In this document: positions 13,591 to 29,600 of the stretch, piece by piece
Position numbering within the stretch: the stretch's first letter is position 1
Layout of the letters: every line of letters begins with the position of its first letter
Assembly (NCBI GenBank): GCA_021209875.1
Contig: JAGYVD010000004.1
Coordinates: forward strand, 1,240,001-1,304,000
Reading direction: 5' to 3'
DNA length: 64,000 nt
DNA from: Rosellinia necatrix
Taxonomy: Eukaryota; Ascomycota; Sordariomycetes; Xylariales; Xylariaceae
The notes under the pieces: model-generated
The model's input: the letters and a program-made list of their open reading frames with translations, nothing else
Told to the model about the DNA's origin: nothing
Databases searched by the model: none
Position numbers and translations under genes: made by a program

Positions 13591-16500
13591 AGAAAAAAAA
13601 GAGCTTGTTTTTTAAATCGTATTTATATTTAAATATATAACTTTTTAAGATGCTTTTTAATAAAAAATAAAATTGCTTTAAGTTTTTATTTTATGCCACG
13701 CTTTTTAGGCCTTTATATTATTAAGTTATTGTATAAATCTTTTTATATTATATTACCGACTTTTTTTTATTTATTATTATGTTTTTTTTTTTTCCGTTTT
13801 ATTATTTTTTATTATATTATTTTATTGTTATTTTTATCTGCTATATTTAACTTATTATTTTCTGCAGCTTTAAGCTAATTTTTTTAAACGTTTTAAAAGT
13901 TCTGCTGCATTTAAATGTTTTTTATAAAATTTTTTTAATAATTTCGCGCTGTTTTTAAAGTTTTAAACAAAGTATTATTTATTATTAGTTTTTTATTTTT
14001 TTTAAATTATTTAATATGATAGTTTTTATAATATAGTTTTAATAATTTAATTTTTTAATTATAAACTTTTTTTTAAGCTTTATTATTTTGTTATTTAAAT
14101 TATCGGCTTTTGTTTTAGCAGTAAATTATTAAAATATAATTATAGTCTGTTAATATAATAATAATTTATTGTTTTTATAAAAAACGTTTAATATAAAAAT
14201 ATTATTATTTTATTAATTATTTTAAACTTTTATTATATTATAAAAAGTCCTGCTTATTAAATAATTAATCGGTTTTTATAATTATAATTTTTTTAAAATT
14301 AATATATAGTTATTAATATTAAAATTAAGCTTTTTTATTTATAATTAACATATTTTATTATATAAATCTAAGTTTAAATTAAATGTTTTTTATTAAATTT
14401 ATAAATTAAGTAATTTTTTATTTTGTTTTAAACTTTTGTTTTTAAAGTTTTTTTTTAAAAGTTTTTTAATTTTTCTGCTGCAGTTTAGTTTTTTAGTTAA
14501 AATAAAAAATTTTAAAAATTTTATTTCTGTTTTATAAAATAATATATTTATTAATTTATATAATAATGCTGCTTATATATAGTTTATTATTAAAATATGT
14601 TTAAACTAATTATTTTAATAGTAGTTAATATATAGTTATAATTATTAATTTAAATATTTATTTATAATTTCTGCTTGTTTTATAGTTTTATAATAGCTAA
14701 TAAAAGCTAAAATATGCTTTATATTTATTAGCTTATATAATTTATTTATAAATATTAAATTAAATTATATATTTTTATTTAAAATTATTATTATTAATAT
14801 ATTAAATATTTAAAATAACTTTTATAATATATTTTAGCTATATTTATTATAAGAGCTTATATAATATATAAAATCGTTTAAACTTTTTTTTAATCGCTTT
14901 ATTATAATAAATATATTATTATAACTATTTTTAATTTAAAATATTTGTTTAAAATTTATTATTAAATATTGCTATATATAGTTAAATATTAACAGAAGTT
15001 TTAATTTATTTAAAGTTTTATTATATAATATTTTCATTAAGCAGTATTTTATATAGTTTATTATATAAATATTACAGCTGTTTATTAGCTTAAGCTATTA
15101 ATATTTTTTAATATTAGTTTTTAATCATATGTTTTTTAAATATATTATAAATATATAGTTATAAATTTTTATATTAATTTAATACTATTAATTGTTTATT
15201 TATTATTATTAATCTCTTTTTATTTATTAAAAGTTATTATTTTTAGTTTTTTAGCTTTATGTTAATAAATTTTTATATTAAAGTTTTTTTTTTTAACATT
15301 TTTTAATTAATTAAAAACTTTTAAATTTTTAGTTTTTATATAAATATATTATTAATACTTAATAGTTATATTTTATTTAGTTTAAAATATATTTTATAAT
15401 ATTATCCACAGGTTAAAATATGATTAAATACTTTTAACCTTTTTTTTTTATATTAACAGATTTTTTATTTTACAATAAAATATTTATAACTATATTTTTT
15501 TTCTGGTTAAAAATAATAAAAATTATATTTTAAAAATAAATGCATTTATTTTATTTATTATAAATTTAAATATTATTTTATATTAAAATGTTTTAAAGCT
15601 TAATAATTAATAATTATTAAAAAAGTTTTTTTGTCTATTAACTAGTTTAAGTTATTATTTTTTCAAGCTATAACTACTGCTAATATTTTTTATTAAAAAT
15701 TTTATAATTTAATTTAGCATTATATAATATTTTTAAAAATATCCTTTTAAATGCTAATTTTTTATATAACTAAAATAACACATTAAAAGCTATTTTATTA
15801 AAAAGTCGGTTTTTATTTTAATAAATAAGTTATAATTATAATATTTTAGTAGTAATATAAAAATTAAAACTTTTTAATACGCTAAAAGTTTTATTATATT
15901 TATTAATGTATTTAAAAGCTTTTTCTTTTATTAAACAGTTTATAAAAAACTATTTAATTATATTTATTTATAAACTTTTATAAAAGTTATAAAAACATAA
16001 AAAAACTGCATATTTTTATAATAGTAAATATTTTTTAATATATTACAGCTTTTATTTTAATAAAATTAAAATAAATGATATTAATATTTATTATATAGCT
16101 TAAAATTTAGTTTTTTATATAAAATTTTTTTTTTTAAATTAGCTTGTAATTTTATATTTTATAGTTTTTAAAAGATTTTTGCAATATATATACAGCAAGT
16201 TTTTATATTATTAAAATAAATAAAAACGTTATTTATATATATGTTATAAAAGTTATTTAAAAATTAAACAATATATTATTTATATATTTTAAAATATAAA
16301 GAGTTTATTTATTAAATTAAACAAAAAACTTTATAACAGTAAGCTTTATATTTAATATAAAATATAATAAAGTTTTATTTTTTAATATATTTTAATATAA
16401 TAAAATGTTTGTTATATATTAATTTTATAAAATTTTAGCATTAAAAATAAAAGAAAGTTTTTTAATAAAAATAATAAATACCGGTTTTTTTATAATTTTA

Positions 16501-19500
16501 TTAAGTTTTTAATAGTTTATATAAAAATAAAATTTTTGCTAGCTTTTTAATAAATAATATTAAAAAACATATAATATATTATTTAATTTAATAAATCCTT
16601 TTTATAAATTATTAATTAAATATTTTTATATAGCGTATAGCTTATTAAATAATATTTTATATAAAAACTATATTTTAAATTTTTAAAAACTTGCTGCTTA
16701 TAAAATTTATTTTATAGTTTATTTATAATTAATAAAAAGCAATTTATTTAAACTTTTTTTAAACATGTTTAATAAGTTATAATATTTTAAAAATATAAGT
16801 TTTAGTATTTTTTTTACGTTTTTATTTTTTAGTTTTTTTGTTTTTTTTAATTAATTAATTTATTCATTTAATAAATATTAATAATTTATATTTAATTATT
16901 AGTTTTATTTTTATATATTAACGTTTTAAAAATAATAGCGTTAAAAATAACAATTTAAATGTTTAGTTTTTTTATATTAATTTATTTTATTTTTATTTAA
17001 TTAATAAAGTTTAAAAATATTTAATTTTTAATTTAAAAATATAAATTGTTTTTATTTAGCATGCTTTTCTTTTTAGTTTAAAACTTTAAAAGCTTATTAA
17101 ATAAAAGTATAATTTTAAGTTTTAATTTATTTTTTATATTTTTAATTTAAAATTAAATTTTTTATAATTTTTATTTTTGCTATTAATATTTTTTACAGAA
17201 GTTTTTATAGCTTTGTTTTTTAGTTTTTTAATAAGCATTTTTAAAATTAATATTTCTGTTTTTTGTTCAGCGTTTGTTTAATATTTTAAATATTATAACT
17301 ATATTCTAAGTTTATTTATAGCTAATATATAATAATATTTATAATTTTTAATAAATAAAGTAAAAAATTAATATATATTGTTTAATATTAAGCAATATAT
17401 TATATTATTTAAACTATTTTTTTATTTTATTTTTTATTTTATGTTTAAAATATTAATTAATATATTTTTAAATATTTTTTATATATTTTAAAATTAAATA
17501 TAAAATATAATTAATTTTTAATCTAACTTTCTGTTATATTTAATTATTAGTTTAAGTTTAAACTTATTTTTAATAAATATATTTAACAGCTTTATAATTT
17601 TTTAATAAACAGTATATTTATATTTATATATATACCAGCTTTTATATTATTAAATATATTAAAATAATAAGCGATAATCTATTATTATATAAAATATAAA
17701 TATATAATAAAAGTTTTTTGTTTTTATGCGATAATACTATTTTAAAAAAAGTTTATTTTTTTAAAGTTATTTTTCCTTGTTTTTTTATTACGTTTTTTTA
17801 ATTTTAAAAAGCTGGTTTAAACTTATTTATAATTATATTTATATAAATATTACGTTAAACCTGATTTACAGCTTTATAAAACAGTTTTTAATAACGTGTT
17901 TTTTTTATTTATATTAAAAACATTTGTTTTTAATAATTAATTATTTTCTTTTTTCTGTTATAAGTCAGAGTTTTTATTTTTTTATAAACATATTTACCAG
18001 CAGGGTTAATTATATTATTATAACTAAAAAGGTTTAATATAACAAATATATATTATATTTTATAAATTGTTTTTGTTTTACAAGCTTTGTTTTTTTTAAT
18101 TATTTATAAATAAATAATAAACTTTTTAAATATAATATTTTATATACGTATTAAAATCTACAGTGTTTTTAAATTTTAAAAACAGTTTTAATAGCTATAT
18201 AAAATAACAATTTATTTTAACATTATTTTTTTATTTAGCTTTATTAAAACATGTTTTTTAATAAAATATATAAAATCTGTTTTAAACTATATAAATCTAA
18301 AAAGTATATATTTATTAAAGTTTAAAGCTTTATAATTAGTTTTTATTTTTTTAAAACGTTTATATTTTTATAAATATTATATAAATATTATATTAAGTTT
18401 TTAAAGTTATAATTATATTTAAATATTTATTAAATACATATAAAACTAAGTTTTTAAATATTTTTTAATAAAATAGGACTAATATTGTTTATTTTTATAT
18501 TATTACTAGTAAACTAGTTTATATTTATTTTAAAATAGTTTATTATATTTTTATATTATATTTTAAATTTTATTTTATTTTTTAAAACGTTATTATAAAA
18601 CTTATTTATAAATATTTTAATTAATTTTTATATTTTTTTTAAAATTTTAAACGCAGATATTTTTTTATTTAATTTTATAAATTAACTTTTATTAATTAAA
18701 TTTATTTAATAAGTTTTATATATAATTATAATAAGTTATTATAATTTTTAGTTTAGCTATAATATAATTTATAGCTGCGTTATTATTTTAGTTTTAAATA
18801 ATTTAAATATAAAAGTTTATATTTTTTATCCTGTTTATATAATTTATTTAATTTTTATTATATTTTAATAAAACTTTTTAAATATTAAACAGTTATTTTA
18901 AACTATAATAAGCTTTATTTTAATCTTTTAAGTTGTTTTAATTTTTATTAAACGTTTTTTATATTTTATAATATAAGCGCTAAACTTTATAGCTTATTTT
19001 ATAATAGTTTTTATTTATCCGGCGGTATAACAGGCAATAAAATAACAATTAATCGCTGTTTATTAAAAATCGTTAATATATATATTGTAATTTTATTTTA
19101 TTAAAAAAAAATAAAAATAAAAAAGTTTATATAAAATTTACAAATAATTTTATATTAACAAGTTTATTAAAATTAAGCTAAACAAAATTACTTTTTTTAT
19201 ATATAATTTTTAAAAAAGCCTATTAATTGTTTTTATAGCAATTATAGCAAAATTTTATATTAAAATATTAACTGTTTTAAAAAAACTTATAAGTTTTATT
19301 ATATAAAGCAGCTTAAAAATCTAAAGTTTTAACTTATAAATAAAATTTTTAAGCAAAATTAAACAATAAGTTTTATATAGCTTTAATTTTAATACTAGCG
19401 TTAATAATTAAATATATTATATTAAATTTTTAAAAATAATTTAAATATATTTAGTTTTAAATATATTATTAAAAGTTTTTTAATAAAATATATTAACAAC

Positions 19501-19655
19501 TTAAAAACTTTATATAATAAAATAACGTTCTAATGTGTTAAATTTTAGCATGTTTATAAGCACTACTAGTAGTAAAATTAATATTATATTATTATTTTTT
19601 TATAAAAATATTTAAAAAGCAGTTTTAATACTTTAAAATAAAATAATTTATAAAT

Positions 19656-19896
19656 TGTTGTACTAGTTATAAATAAAAATTAAAGCTTTAGCAATAAATA
19701 ATATATTATATAAAAAATCTATAAATAAAAAAAAAAAATAAATTGAAAAAATTAGCCTGTTAAAATTCTAGCTAAATATAAATATATAAAGTAGGTCCAG
19801 TCTATGCGCTACTGCTGGTCTATACGCACTAGTTAGCAACAGGTGTACAGAAACTAGTCCGTGCCACATGCATTGGCCAACCAGTTATCCGTGACT
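19656..19896 (-). repeat. G-A 5' LTR, 241 bp
   Basis: Sense strand starts AGTCACGGATAACTGG and ends GTACAACA. About 110 bases at the U3 end (19790-19896) are almost free of RIP, while the rest is heavily mutated. Confidence 0.9.
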
Positions 19897-22249
19897 CTTT
19901 TAAAAATATTTTCATTATTTAATAAAAATTATTTAATTAATATAATGCTGTATTTTTTTATTATATATTTTTATGTTTAAAAATTTATAAAATACGTTTT
20001 AATATAAAACAAAATATAGTTATTATTACGTTATATGTTTTAATATATATTTTTCTCTGCTTAATTATTAAAATATTTTTTTATTTTACCTTTTAATAAA
20101 ACTAAAATAAAATTTATATTTATAATATGTATAAATAAAAGATTATTCGGTCTAATTAATTTTAATTTTTAATTAAAAATTGCCTATAAGTTTAGTTTAA
20201 ATTATATATATTATAATATTTTATATAATCTTTTATTATCTGTATTTTATTAGCTATAATAAATAGTTCTAACATTTATATTATATCTTAAGCGCTGCAA
20301 TATTATTTATTATTATACGCTCATTTTACCTTTTTTTTTTAATTATTTTAATTAAAATATATAAGCGTTTTATATTTATATATATATTCTATATTAGTCT
20401 GTTTGCTATAATATTAAAAACATATTTAGGTTTAAAATAAATTATAACGTTTTTATAGCTTTTTTTTAAATATTTTAAAACTTTTTGATATTTATATATA
20501 AGTTTAAGTTTTTATATATACTGTTATAAATTTATTTTTAGCGTTTTATTTATTACTGCTTTTAATTTTTTTATATTATATTTAATATTAATTTATTATT
20601 TATTTTTGTTAGCCTTTTATTTATTTTTTATATATTTAATACTGCTTATAAAAAGCTAAATATGTTTAAAACATTATTAAGTTTTTTAACAAATAATATA
20701 TATATAGTTTATATTATAAAAATAAAATAAATAAATTAAATAGATTTTAATTAGCATGTTTTATAGCTGCAATTTTAATATAATATATTTAATAATGTTT
20801 TTAATAAGTTAATAATTAATTAGTATTATTATTAATTTTATATTTAATTATATTATAATATATAATTTTAAGCTGTTAAACTAAACATATTATTTTTAGT
20901 TTTAAATGCTTATAATTTATTTTATATTTATTAATCATTTATTTAAAAATATTATTAATTAAACTTTTACATTAAAAATAATTTTTAATTTTTATATATA
21001 TTTAACTTTTAAATAAAATATTATTATTTTAAATTTTTTTATATTAATCTTTTAATTTATAAAAATAGCTTTTTATAAAAGTTATAATAATATAATATAG
21101 TTTTTTATATATAGTATTTTATATAGCTTTAAAAATATTATTTTTAAAAATATTATTTTATAATATTTAAATTTTATATAGTTTTTATATTTATCAAGTT
21201 TTTTGTTTTAATATAACCGGTTTATTTGTTTTTATTAATAAAGCTGCTTTTTTTCTTATAAAAGTTTAATTAATATAATATAATATAAAATCAGGCTGTA
21301 TAAAAATTCTATTGTTTTTATATATTGCTTAAAAGTTTTAATTAATTTAAAAAACTAAGTTATAAATTGCTGCTATATAACTTTTTAATCTTGCTATTTA
21401 AAAATATTTATTTTAAATTTAAATAAATTTATTAAAAATGTTTTATAAAAGATTTTATTAAACATATAATTATATATTAGTTTTTAAATAATTAAAATAT
21501 AGTTTTTAAATATTTTTATATTATTTTATTATATTAGAAAATATTATTATATTGTTTTTAAAAGGTCTGCAGTATTTTTAATATTTTTTAAAAAATTGTT
21601 TATATAATGCTATATATATATTAAAATTTATAAAAACTTATTATTATTATATAGTAATTTTTATTTTTTAAGCTAATAATAATAAATTGTTTTTAAAGTT
21701 TTAATATCTTAAAAGTAGTAAAACAAATAATTATATTCATTACTATTATAAAACGTTTTTTGTTTAAAATTTAATCACTTTTATTTATAATAGTAGTAAA
21801 TAATTATTTAGTATTATTATTTTGTTTAAGTTTTTAAATTAATAACTATTTATTTTTTTATATTATAATCTTTAAAAGTTTTATTTTATTTAATATTAAT
21901 TGCTAAGCTATAAAAATAAAATAGATAAATAAATTTATTAACTTATTTTATATGTTTTTTTATATAAGTTGTGATAAAATTTATGAAAAAATCTATTTTT
22001 TATAATTAAAAAATCCGAGCAACTTATAAGCTTAATTTTTAGTTCTGTTATTTTTTATAAAAAAGCTTTTAACTGTTGCTTAATTAATATATTAACAGTT
22101 TTTTATTTTGCTATATATTATATTTTTTGCTTTTTTTAAATTTTTTATTAATAACGCTTGTTTAATATATATATATATGCTTTTAAATATAATAATTTTA
22201 GCATGTTTATAAATTGTTTAATTTTTAATATAAATAAAATTTTAAAAAT

Positions 22250-22600
22250 TCTAAAATATATAATATTTAAAATTAGCAGAGATTTTCTTTTAGCTTTATT
22301 AAATTTATAATTTTTTATTATATTAATAAATAATATTTTAAATAAAAATATAGCTGGTTATATTTATATAATATTAACGATTTTATTTAATATTAATATG
22401 TTTTAAAAAATACGTTATTAATTATTACAGGTATAATTATGAAAGTTATTTTAAATTAAATGCTTATATATATAAATATTTAAAAAGGTTTTTTATAATA
22501 TACAAAAATATTATTAAAAATAATTTTATATTATTAATTATATTAGCAACTATAGCTGAAACAGCTAATATCATTAAAGCTTTTTAAATATTGTTATATA
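22250..22600 (-). pseudogene. Decayed Copia-type reverse transcriptase of L2-A
   Basis: In the minus-strand frame the conceptual reading gives ALMILAVSAIVANI, then KLFLIIFLYI, then AFNLKQLSQLYL, then TYFLKHINIKQNR. These follow the Copia RT order: an 'alanine-valine' helix, 'DVKTAFLNG', 'ALYGLKQSPRLWY', 'FLK.IGFKQ'. Stops are at positions expected for Gln, Trp or Arg codons after RIP. The catalytic YVDD block is not recognisable. The homologous stretch of L2-B is about 27080-27360. This family call rests on pattern resemblance only. Confidence 0.5.
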
Positions 22601-23461
22601 ATAACTTTAGTTTTTAATTTTTTATATTATTTTTATTTTAGTTTTTTAGCTATTATAACATGTTGTTTTAACATGTTTATTATAAGTATTATATGCGGTA
22701 TTTTTATATTAATAATTATATTTATAGCTATAAAAATAATTTTAAAACTAAAACGCTAAAATTACGGTTTATTACTAGTATTTTATATTTAGTAGCTATA
22801 TAATATTTTTTTCTGCTTTAAAATAAATGTTTTTTATTTATTATTTTTTATATATTTATGTTTTTATATTATAATATTAAATTTTATTTAAAATTTATTT
22901 AAAATTAAGAATTAAATTATCTTAGTTTTATAGCTTATAGTTGTTTAATTAAAAAAAAAAAGTTGTTTTTTAAAACAGGTTAAATTTTAGTTTTTATTAC
23001 TTATTTTCTTTTATTAAATTTCTATTTTATTAGTTTTTTTTATTATTAGTTTTTTAAAACAAAAGAAAATTCTGTTTATTTTTAAGTTTTATTAGTTTTA
23101 ATTTAATTTTTAAAAAGTTTTTATTGCTTTTTATTATACGTTTTAAAATATTTAAAATATTTAATTAATATATATTATATTTATGCTTAAATTAACGCAT
23201 ATTTTTATTTTATTGTTTATTTTAACATTCTATGTTTTAAATTATAACAATATATAACATGCAAACTTTTATTTTTTTATATTATATATTAAAACGTTTT
23301 TAATATTTTTAATATTTTTAATACTTTATAAATAATTAATTATATTTATTTTATTAGCAAGCGTTTTTTATTTTAAATAAATTATTATGTTTTTAATAAT
23401 GTTTTTTTAGCTTGTTTATAACATTATAAATGTTTAAAAAAAAAGTTATATAATAGCATTA

Positions 23462-23666
23462 TAAAAGGTGCACCATAGGGGGGGTGAAAAGTGTATTATA
23501 GAAGATAAAGATTTAATTATTCTGATCTAATTTATAGATCTAGCTAGGTGCGTGGGCCAGGGCCTATTTATTAGGGCTAGTTTTAAGTAATAAAATGCGT
23601 AGCTTTGCTATGCTATAAGTAGGGCTATAACGCTTATATAAACAACTCTTTTGTTAGCGCGTATTA
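23462..23666 (-). repeat. L2-B LTR (left), 205 bp
   Basis: Plus-strand reading TAAAAGGTGCACCATAGGG...GCGCGTATTA. RIP has changed the terminal TG and CA to TA. It shares the GTGCACC box and the CGCTTATATAA box with the solo copies. Confidence 0.85.
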
Positions 23667-26600
23667 AAATGCCGCGTTAAATTTTAAGCTTTTGCTAACT
23701 TTAGCAATTTTATTACATGTTTTTATAAAAGCGTTTTTTTTTTTTTAAAGTAGCTTTTATTTTTAGTTATAAGCTGTGCTAGTTTTAATATTTTTAATAA
23801 GTTTTTATTATATTATAGCTGTTTTTTATTATTTATTAATTAAATTAATAACTTTATTTTTTATTTAATAAAATAATTTAAACTGTTTTATTTATAATTA
23901 AGTTTATATTTTAAAATAATTTTTATTTTATAAATATTTTTTATAAAAGTTTTATTTAGCTTTTATTAAACTAAAATATAAAACTTGTTATTTAAACAAA
24001 TTATATTTTTTAAAATTATATATAAATATTTTATAAAAATAATTAAATAAATATAAAATTTTTAAAAAAATTTAATTTATAAGCTAAGTTTTTAATTTAT
24101 TATTTAATTATTTAAAGTTTAGATTTTTATTATAAATATTTTTAAAAATCGGCTAAATAAATAATATTTTTATAAAAGCATAAATAAACTTGATTTTTTT
24201 TTTAAATTTTAATAAATAACGTTTTATATTATAATTTTATTTTATAGCTGCTTAAGCAAAATTTATTATAAAATAATTATTTTTATAAAAATACTTGTAA
24301 AAAAGCATATTTTAATAAATTTTTAATTTTTTAAAATTTATTAGCATTTTAATATATTAAATAGTTTAAATTTAAATAATTGTTTATAAAAATAAAATAT
24401 ATAGTTTTATTATATATAATATTCAAGTTTTATTATAACAAAAATATAATATTTATTTATTTTATTTTTAGTTTTTAAAATATAATTTTATATTGCTCTT
24501 TTAACTATTTAATTTTTATGTTTTAAAAACCGTTTGTTTAAAAATAATATATAGCTATTATTATTAGTTTAATATTTAAAGTTTTTAAATATTTTGCTAG
24601 AATTTAAATATAAATTTTTAATTTTAGTTAAAAATAATACTTTTAAAAATACTTTAATTATTTAATAAAAGTTGCTTAATTAATATAATATTTTATTTTT
24701 TATTATATATTTTTATGTTCAAAAATTAATAAAATATGTTTTAATATAAAATAAAATATAATTATTATTATGTTATACGTTTTAAAATACAGCTTTTTTA
24801 TTTAATTATTAAAATATATTTTTATTTTAACTTTTAATAAAGCTAAAATAAAATTTATATTTATAATATATATAAATAAAAAATTATTAAGTTTAATTAG
24901 TTTTAATTTTTTATCAAAAATTATTTATTAATTTAGTTTAAGTTATATATATTATAATATTTAATATAATTTTTATTATTTATATTTTATTAGCTATAAT
25001 AAATAGTTTTAATGTTTATATTATATATTAAACGCTATAATATTATTTATTGTTATACGCTTGCTTTAATATTTTTTAACTATTTTAATTAAAATATATA
25101 AACGTTTTATATTTATATATATATTATATATTAGTTTATTTGCTATAATATTAAAAAATATTTAAGTTTAAAATAAATTATAACGTTTTTATTATTTTTT
25201 TTTTTAAATATTTTAAAATTTTTAATACTTATATATATTTTAATTTTTATATATACTGTTATAAATTTATTTTTAGCGTTTTATTTATTACTACTTTTAA
25301 TATAAATAAATAAAATGCTGCTTTTAATTTTTTATATTATATTTAATATTAATTTATTATTTGTTTTATTAGCTTTTGTTTATTTTTATATATTTAATAT
25401 TATTTATAAACAATTAAACATGTTTAAAATATAATTAAATTTTTTAATAAATAATATATATATAGTTTATATTATAATAAATAAATAAATAAATTAATTA
25501 GTTTTTAATTAACATGTTTTATAGCTGTAGTTTTTAATATAATATATTTAATAATATTTTAATAACTAAATAATTAATTAATATTATTATTAGTTTTTAT
25601 TTAATTATATTATAATATATAATTTTTAGCTGTTTATATTAAGCTTATTATTTTTAGTTTTAAAAGCTTATAATTTATTTCTATATTTATTAATAATTTG
25701 TTTAAATATATTATTAGTTAAACTTTTATATTAAATATAATATTTTTAGTTTTTATATATTTAAGCTTTAAATAAAATATTATAACTTTAAATTTTTTAT
25801 ATTTATTTATTAATTTATAAATATAGCTTTTATAAAAGCTGTAGTAATATAACATAGTTTTTTATATATAATATTTTATACAGCTTTAAAAATAGTATTT
25901 TTAAAAAGTTAGTTTATAATATTTAAATTTTATATAGTTTTTATATTTATTAAGCTTTTTATTTTGATATAATTAATCTGTCTGTTTTTATTAATAAAAC
26001 TGTTTTTTTTTCTATAAAAGTTTAATTAGTTTAATATAATATAAAATTAAGCTATATAAAATCCTATTATTTTTATATTTTATTTAAAAGCTTTTAGTTA
26101 ACTTAAAAAACTAAGTTATAAATTATTACTACGCGACTTTTTAATATTATTATTTTAAACATATTTATTTTAAATCTAAGTAAATTTATTAAAAATATTT
26201 TATAAAAACTTTATTAATAATATAATTATATATTAATTTTTAAACAGTTAAAATATAATTTTTAAATATTTTTATATTATTTTATTATATTAAAAAATAT
26301 TATTATATTATTTATAAAAGCTTTGCAGTATTTTTAATACGTTTTAAAAAATTGTTTATATAGTGCTACATATATATTAAAAATTAAAAAATTTATTACT
26401 GCTATATAGTATTATTTTATTTTTTAAACTAATAACAGTAAATCGGTCTTTTAAGTTTAAATATATTAAAAACTAATAAAAAAAATAACTATATTAATTA
26501 TTATTATAAAATATTTTTTTTAAAAATTTAATAACTTCTGTTTATAATAATAATAAATAATTGTTTAGCACTGTTATTTTATTTAGGTTTTTAAATTAAT

Positions 26601-29600
26601 AACTACTTAGTTTTTTATATTATAATATTTAAAAGTTCTGTTTTATTTAATATTAATTATTAAGCTATAAATATAAAAATATAAATAAAATTAATTTATT
26701 AACTTATTTTATACGTTTTTTTTATATAAGTTGTTATAAAATTTATTAAAAAATTTATATTTTTATAGTTAAAAAATATGTACAACTTGCAACTTTAATT
26801 TTTAATTTTATTATTTTTATAAAAAACTTTTAGCTGTTGTTTAATTGATATATTAATAGTTTTTTGTTTTATTATATATTATATTTTTCTGCTATTTTTT
26901 AAATTTTTTGCTAATAATATTTATTTAGCATATATATATATATTTTTAAATATAATAATTTCTAGCATATTTATAAGTTGTTTAATGTTTAATATAAATA
27001 AAATGTTAAAAATTCTAAAGCATATAATATTTAAAATAAATAAAGATTTTTTTTAGTTTTATAAAATCTATAATATTTTTATTATGTTTATAAATAATGT
27101 TTTAAATAAAAATATAGCTAGTTATATTTATATAATATTAATAATTTTATTTAGTGTTAATATATTTTAAAAAATATATTATTAGTTATTACTGTTATAA
27201 TTACTAAATTTATTTTAAATTAAATGCTTATATATATAAGTACTTTTATTTAATTAAATATTTATTTTTTATTATATTAAATATTATTTAATTTTATATT
27301 ATTAATTATATTAATAATTATAGCTATAACAACTAATATTATTAAAGCTTTTTAAATGTTATTATAAAATAACTTTAGTTTTATTTTTTATATTATTTTT
27401 ATTTTAGCTTTTTAGCTATTATAATATATTATTTTAACATGTTTATTATAAATATTATATATAATATTTTTGCGTTAATAATTATATTTATAGCTGCAAA
27501 AATAGTTTTAAATCTAAAAACTAAAATTACAGCTTATTAATAATGCTTTATATTTAATAACTATATATTTTTTTTTTTTTAAAATAGATTTTTTTTATTT
27601 ATTACTTTTTTATATATTTATGTTTTTATATTTTAATATTAAAATTTATTTAAAATTTATTTAAAATTAAAAATTAGATTATATTAGTTTTATAGCTTAT
27701 AATTGCTTAATAAAAAAAAAAGTTGTTTTTTAAAACAGGTTAAGTTTTAGTTTTTTACTATTTTATTTTTTTATAAAATTTTTATTTTATTAGTTTTTTT
27801 ATCGTTAATTTTTTATAAATAAAAAAAATTCGGCTTATTTTTAAGTTTTATTAATTTTAGTTTAATTTTTAAAAAGTTTTTATTATTTTTTATTATATGT
27901 TTTAAAATATTTAAAAATATTTAACTAATATATATTATATTTATGTTTAAATTAACGCATATTTTTATTTTATTATTTATTTTAAAATTTTATGTTTTAA
28001 ATTATAATTATATATAACATATAAATTTTTATTTTTTTATATTATATATTAAAACGTTTTTAATATTTTTAATATTTTAATACTTTATAAATAATTAACT
28101 ATATTTATTTTTTAACAAGCGTTTTTATTTTAAACAAGCTTTTATGTTTTTAATAATATTTTTTAATTTGTTTATAGTATTGCAAATATTTAAAAAAAAT
28201 TGCGTAATAATATTAATACTATATAATATTTATATATCTGTTTTTTAAATTAAATAGCAATTTTATATTAAGTTTTTAAATTATATTTTAAGTTTATATT
28301 TACGTAAATATTAAATTCTTTTATTAGCAGTAGCAAATTTTTATAGCATTAATAGCATCTTAAATCTATTATTAATTAATATAATATTTTAAATATATTA
28401 TTATTTTTCTCGTTTTTAATAAATAATAATCTAATTAACTGTTATTAATTTTTTAAAAAATCAACTTTATTATTTTAATTGTTATAATTTTAAAGTTATA
28501 ATTACTAATATTACAATTCTTATTTTAGTCGCGTTAATTATTATTCTGTAGTTTTTAGTTTTTTTATTATAATTTCTGCAATAATTATTATTTTATTTTT
28601 AAAAAAATTAAATAAACAATTATTTTTTAATCGCAGTTATATTAATTGTTATAATTATAATTACAGTTATATTTGGAAATATTATAACGTTATTTATTTT
28701 ATTATTATTTTTTAATATTATTTTTAAATCGCTTGTATAACCGGTTTTTAATTAATTTTATAAAAATAGCGATTTTTTAAAAAAATTTTGCTTTGTTTAT
28801 ATATTTTAAAGTATTAAAATTATAAAGCGCGTTAAATATGCTATATTTTTTGTTTATTAATAATTTCTTTAGCTAAATTTTATAAATTATTTTAAACTTT
28901 TTAATTTTAAGCATATATTTTTTATTTTTAGTTTTAAATAAATAGTTTTAAAATTATTTAATTTTAGCTTTATATTATTATAAATTTATATTATTATTTT
29001 ATACTAGTTATTATTATTAATATTTAAAATATTTATAATATATATATATTTTAATTGCTTTTATATATATTATAATAATACATATAAATTTTAATATATA
29101 TTTTATAAAATTAAATAATTATTTTTAAACTTTTAAATTATAATATCTATATTTATTATAAAACGTTATTATATAGCTTTAATAATATAATTAATATTTT
29201 TACAGCATAGCTTAATTTAAATAATTAAACTTAATTTATTGTTTTATTATAAAACTACAAGTTTTATAAAAATGTTTAAAATAATAATAAAATTTATTTT
29301 TTATTTTATAGCATGTTTTTTATTTTTAAAAATAAAATTAAACGATTAATAAAAAATAAATATTTATAAATATTATGTTTTTTTTTATTATTATGTTTAA
29401 ATTATTAAAATTATTATAAAAAAATCAAAAATATTAATTTTTTTTTTATTACTTAATATTTTTATTATAAATGTTTATAGTTTAAATTTTTATAAAGTTT
29501 ATTTATTTTTAGTTATATTAAAGCTAGCTGTTTATTTTATTATTTTTATAGTTTAAGTTTAATAAATTTTTAATAAATCTAAGTTTATTAATAAGCTATT

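Larger units (their letters stand above)
13336..19896 (-). mobile_element. G-A: full-length Ty3/Gypsy element inserted in L2-A
   Basis: A 6561-bp element with LTRs at 13336-13578 and 19656-19896 and a perfect 5-bp TSD CTTTT (13331-13335 and 19897-19901). The empty site is preserved in sister L2-B at 24640-24644 (ACTTTTAAAAAT). Sense is minus: the first several hundred bases inside 19655 match, in reverse complement, the start of G-B inside 52662. A polypurine tract (AGAGGGGGGGGT on the minus strand, 13579-13590) abuts the 3' LTR. The interior is fully RIPed. The plus-strand ORF 13693-13878 is an F/L-rich antisense shadow. It is about 1.3 kb longer inside than G-B. Confidence 0.9.

Noticed and set aside
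13693..13878. 61-residue F/L-rich ORF that looks like membrane segments
   Set aside because: It lies antisense in G-A just inside its 3' end; T-runs from RIP give hydrophobic-looking chance peptides.
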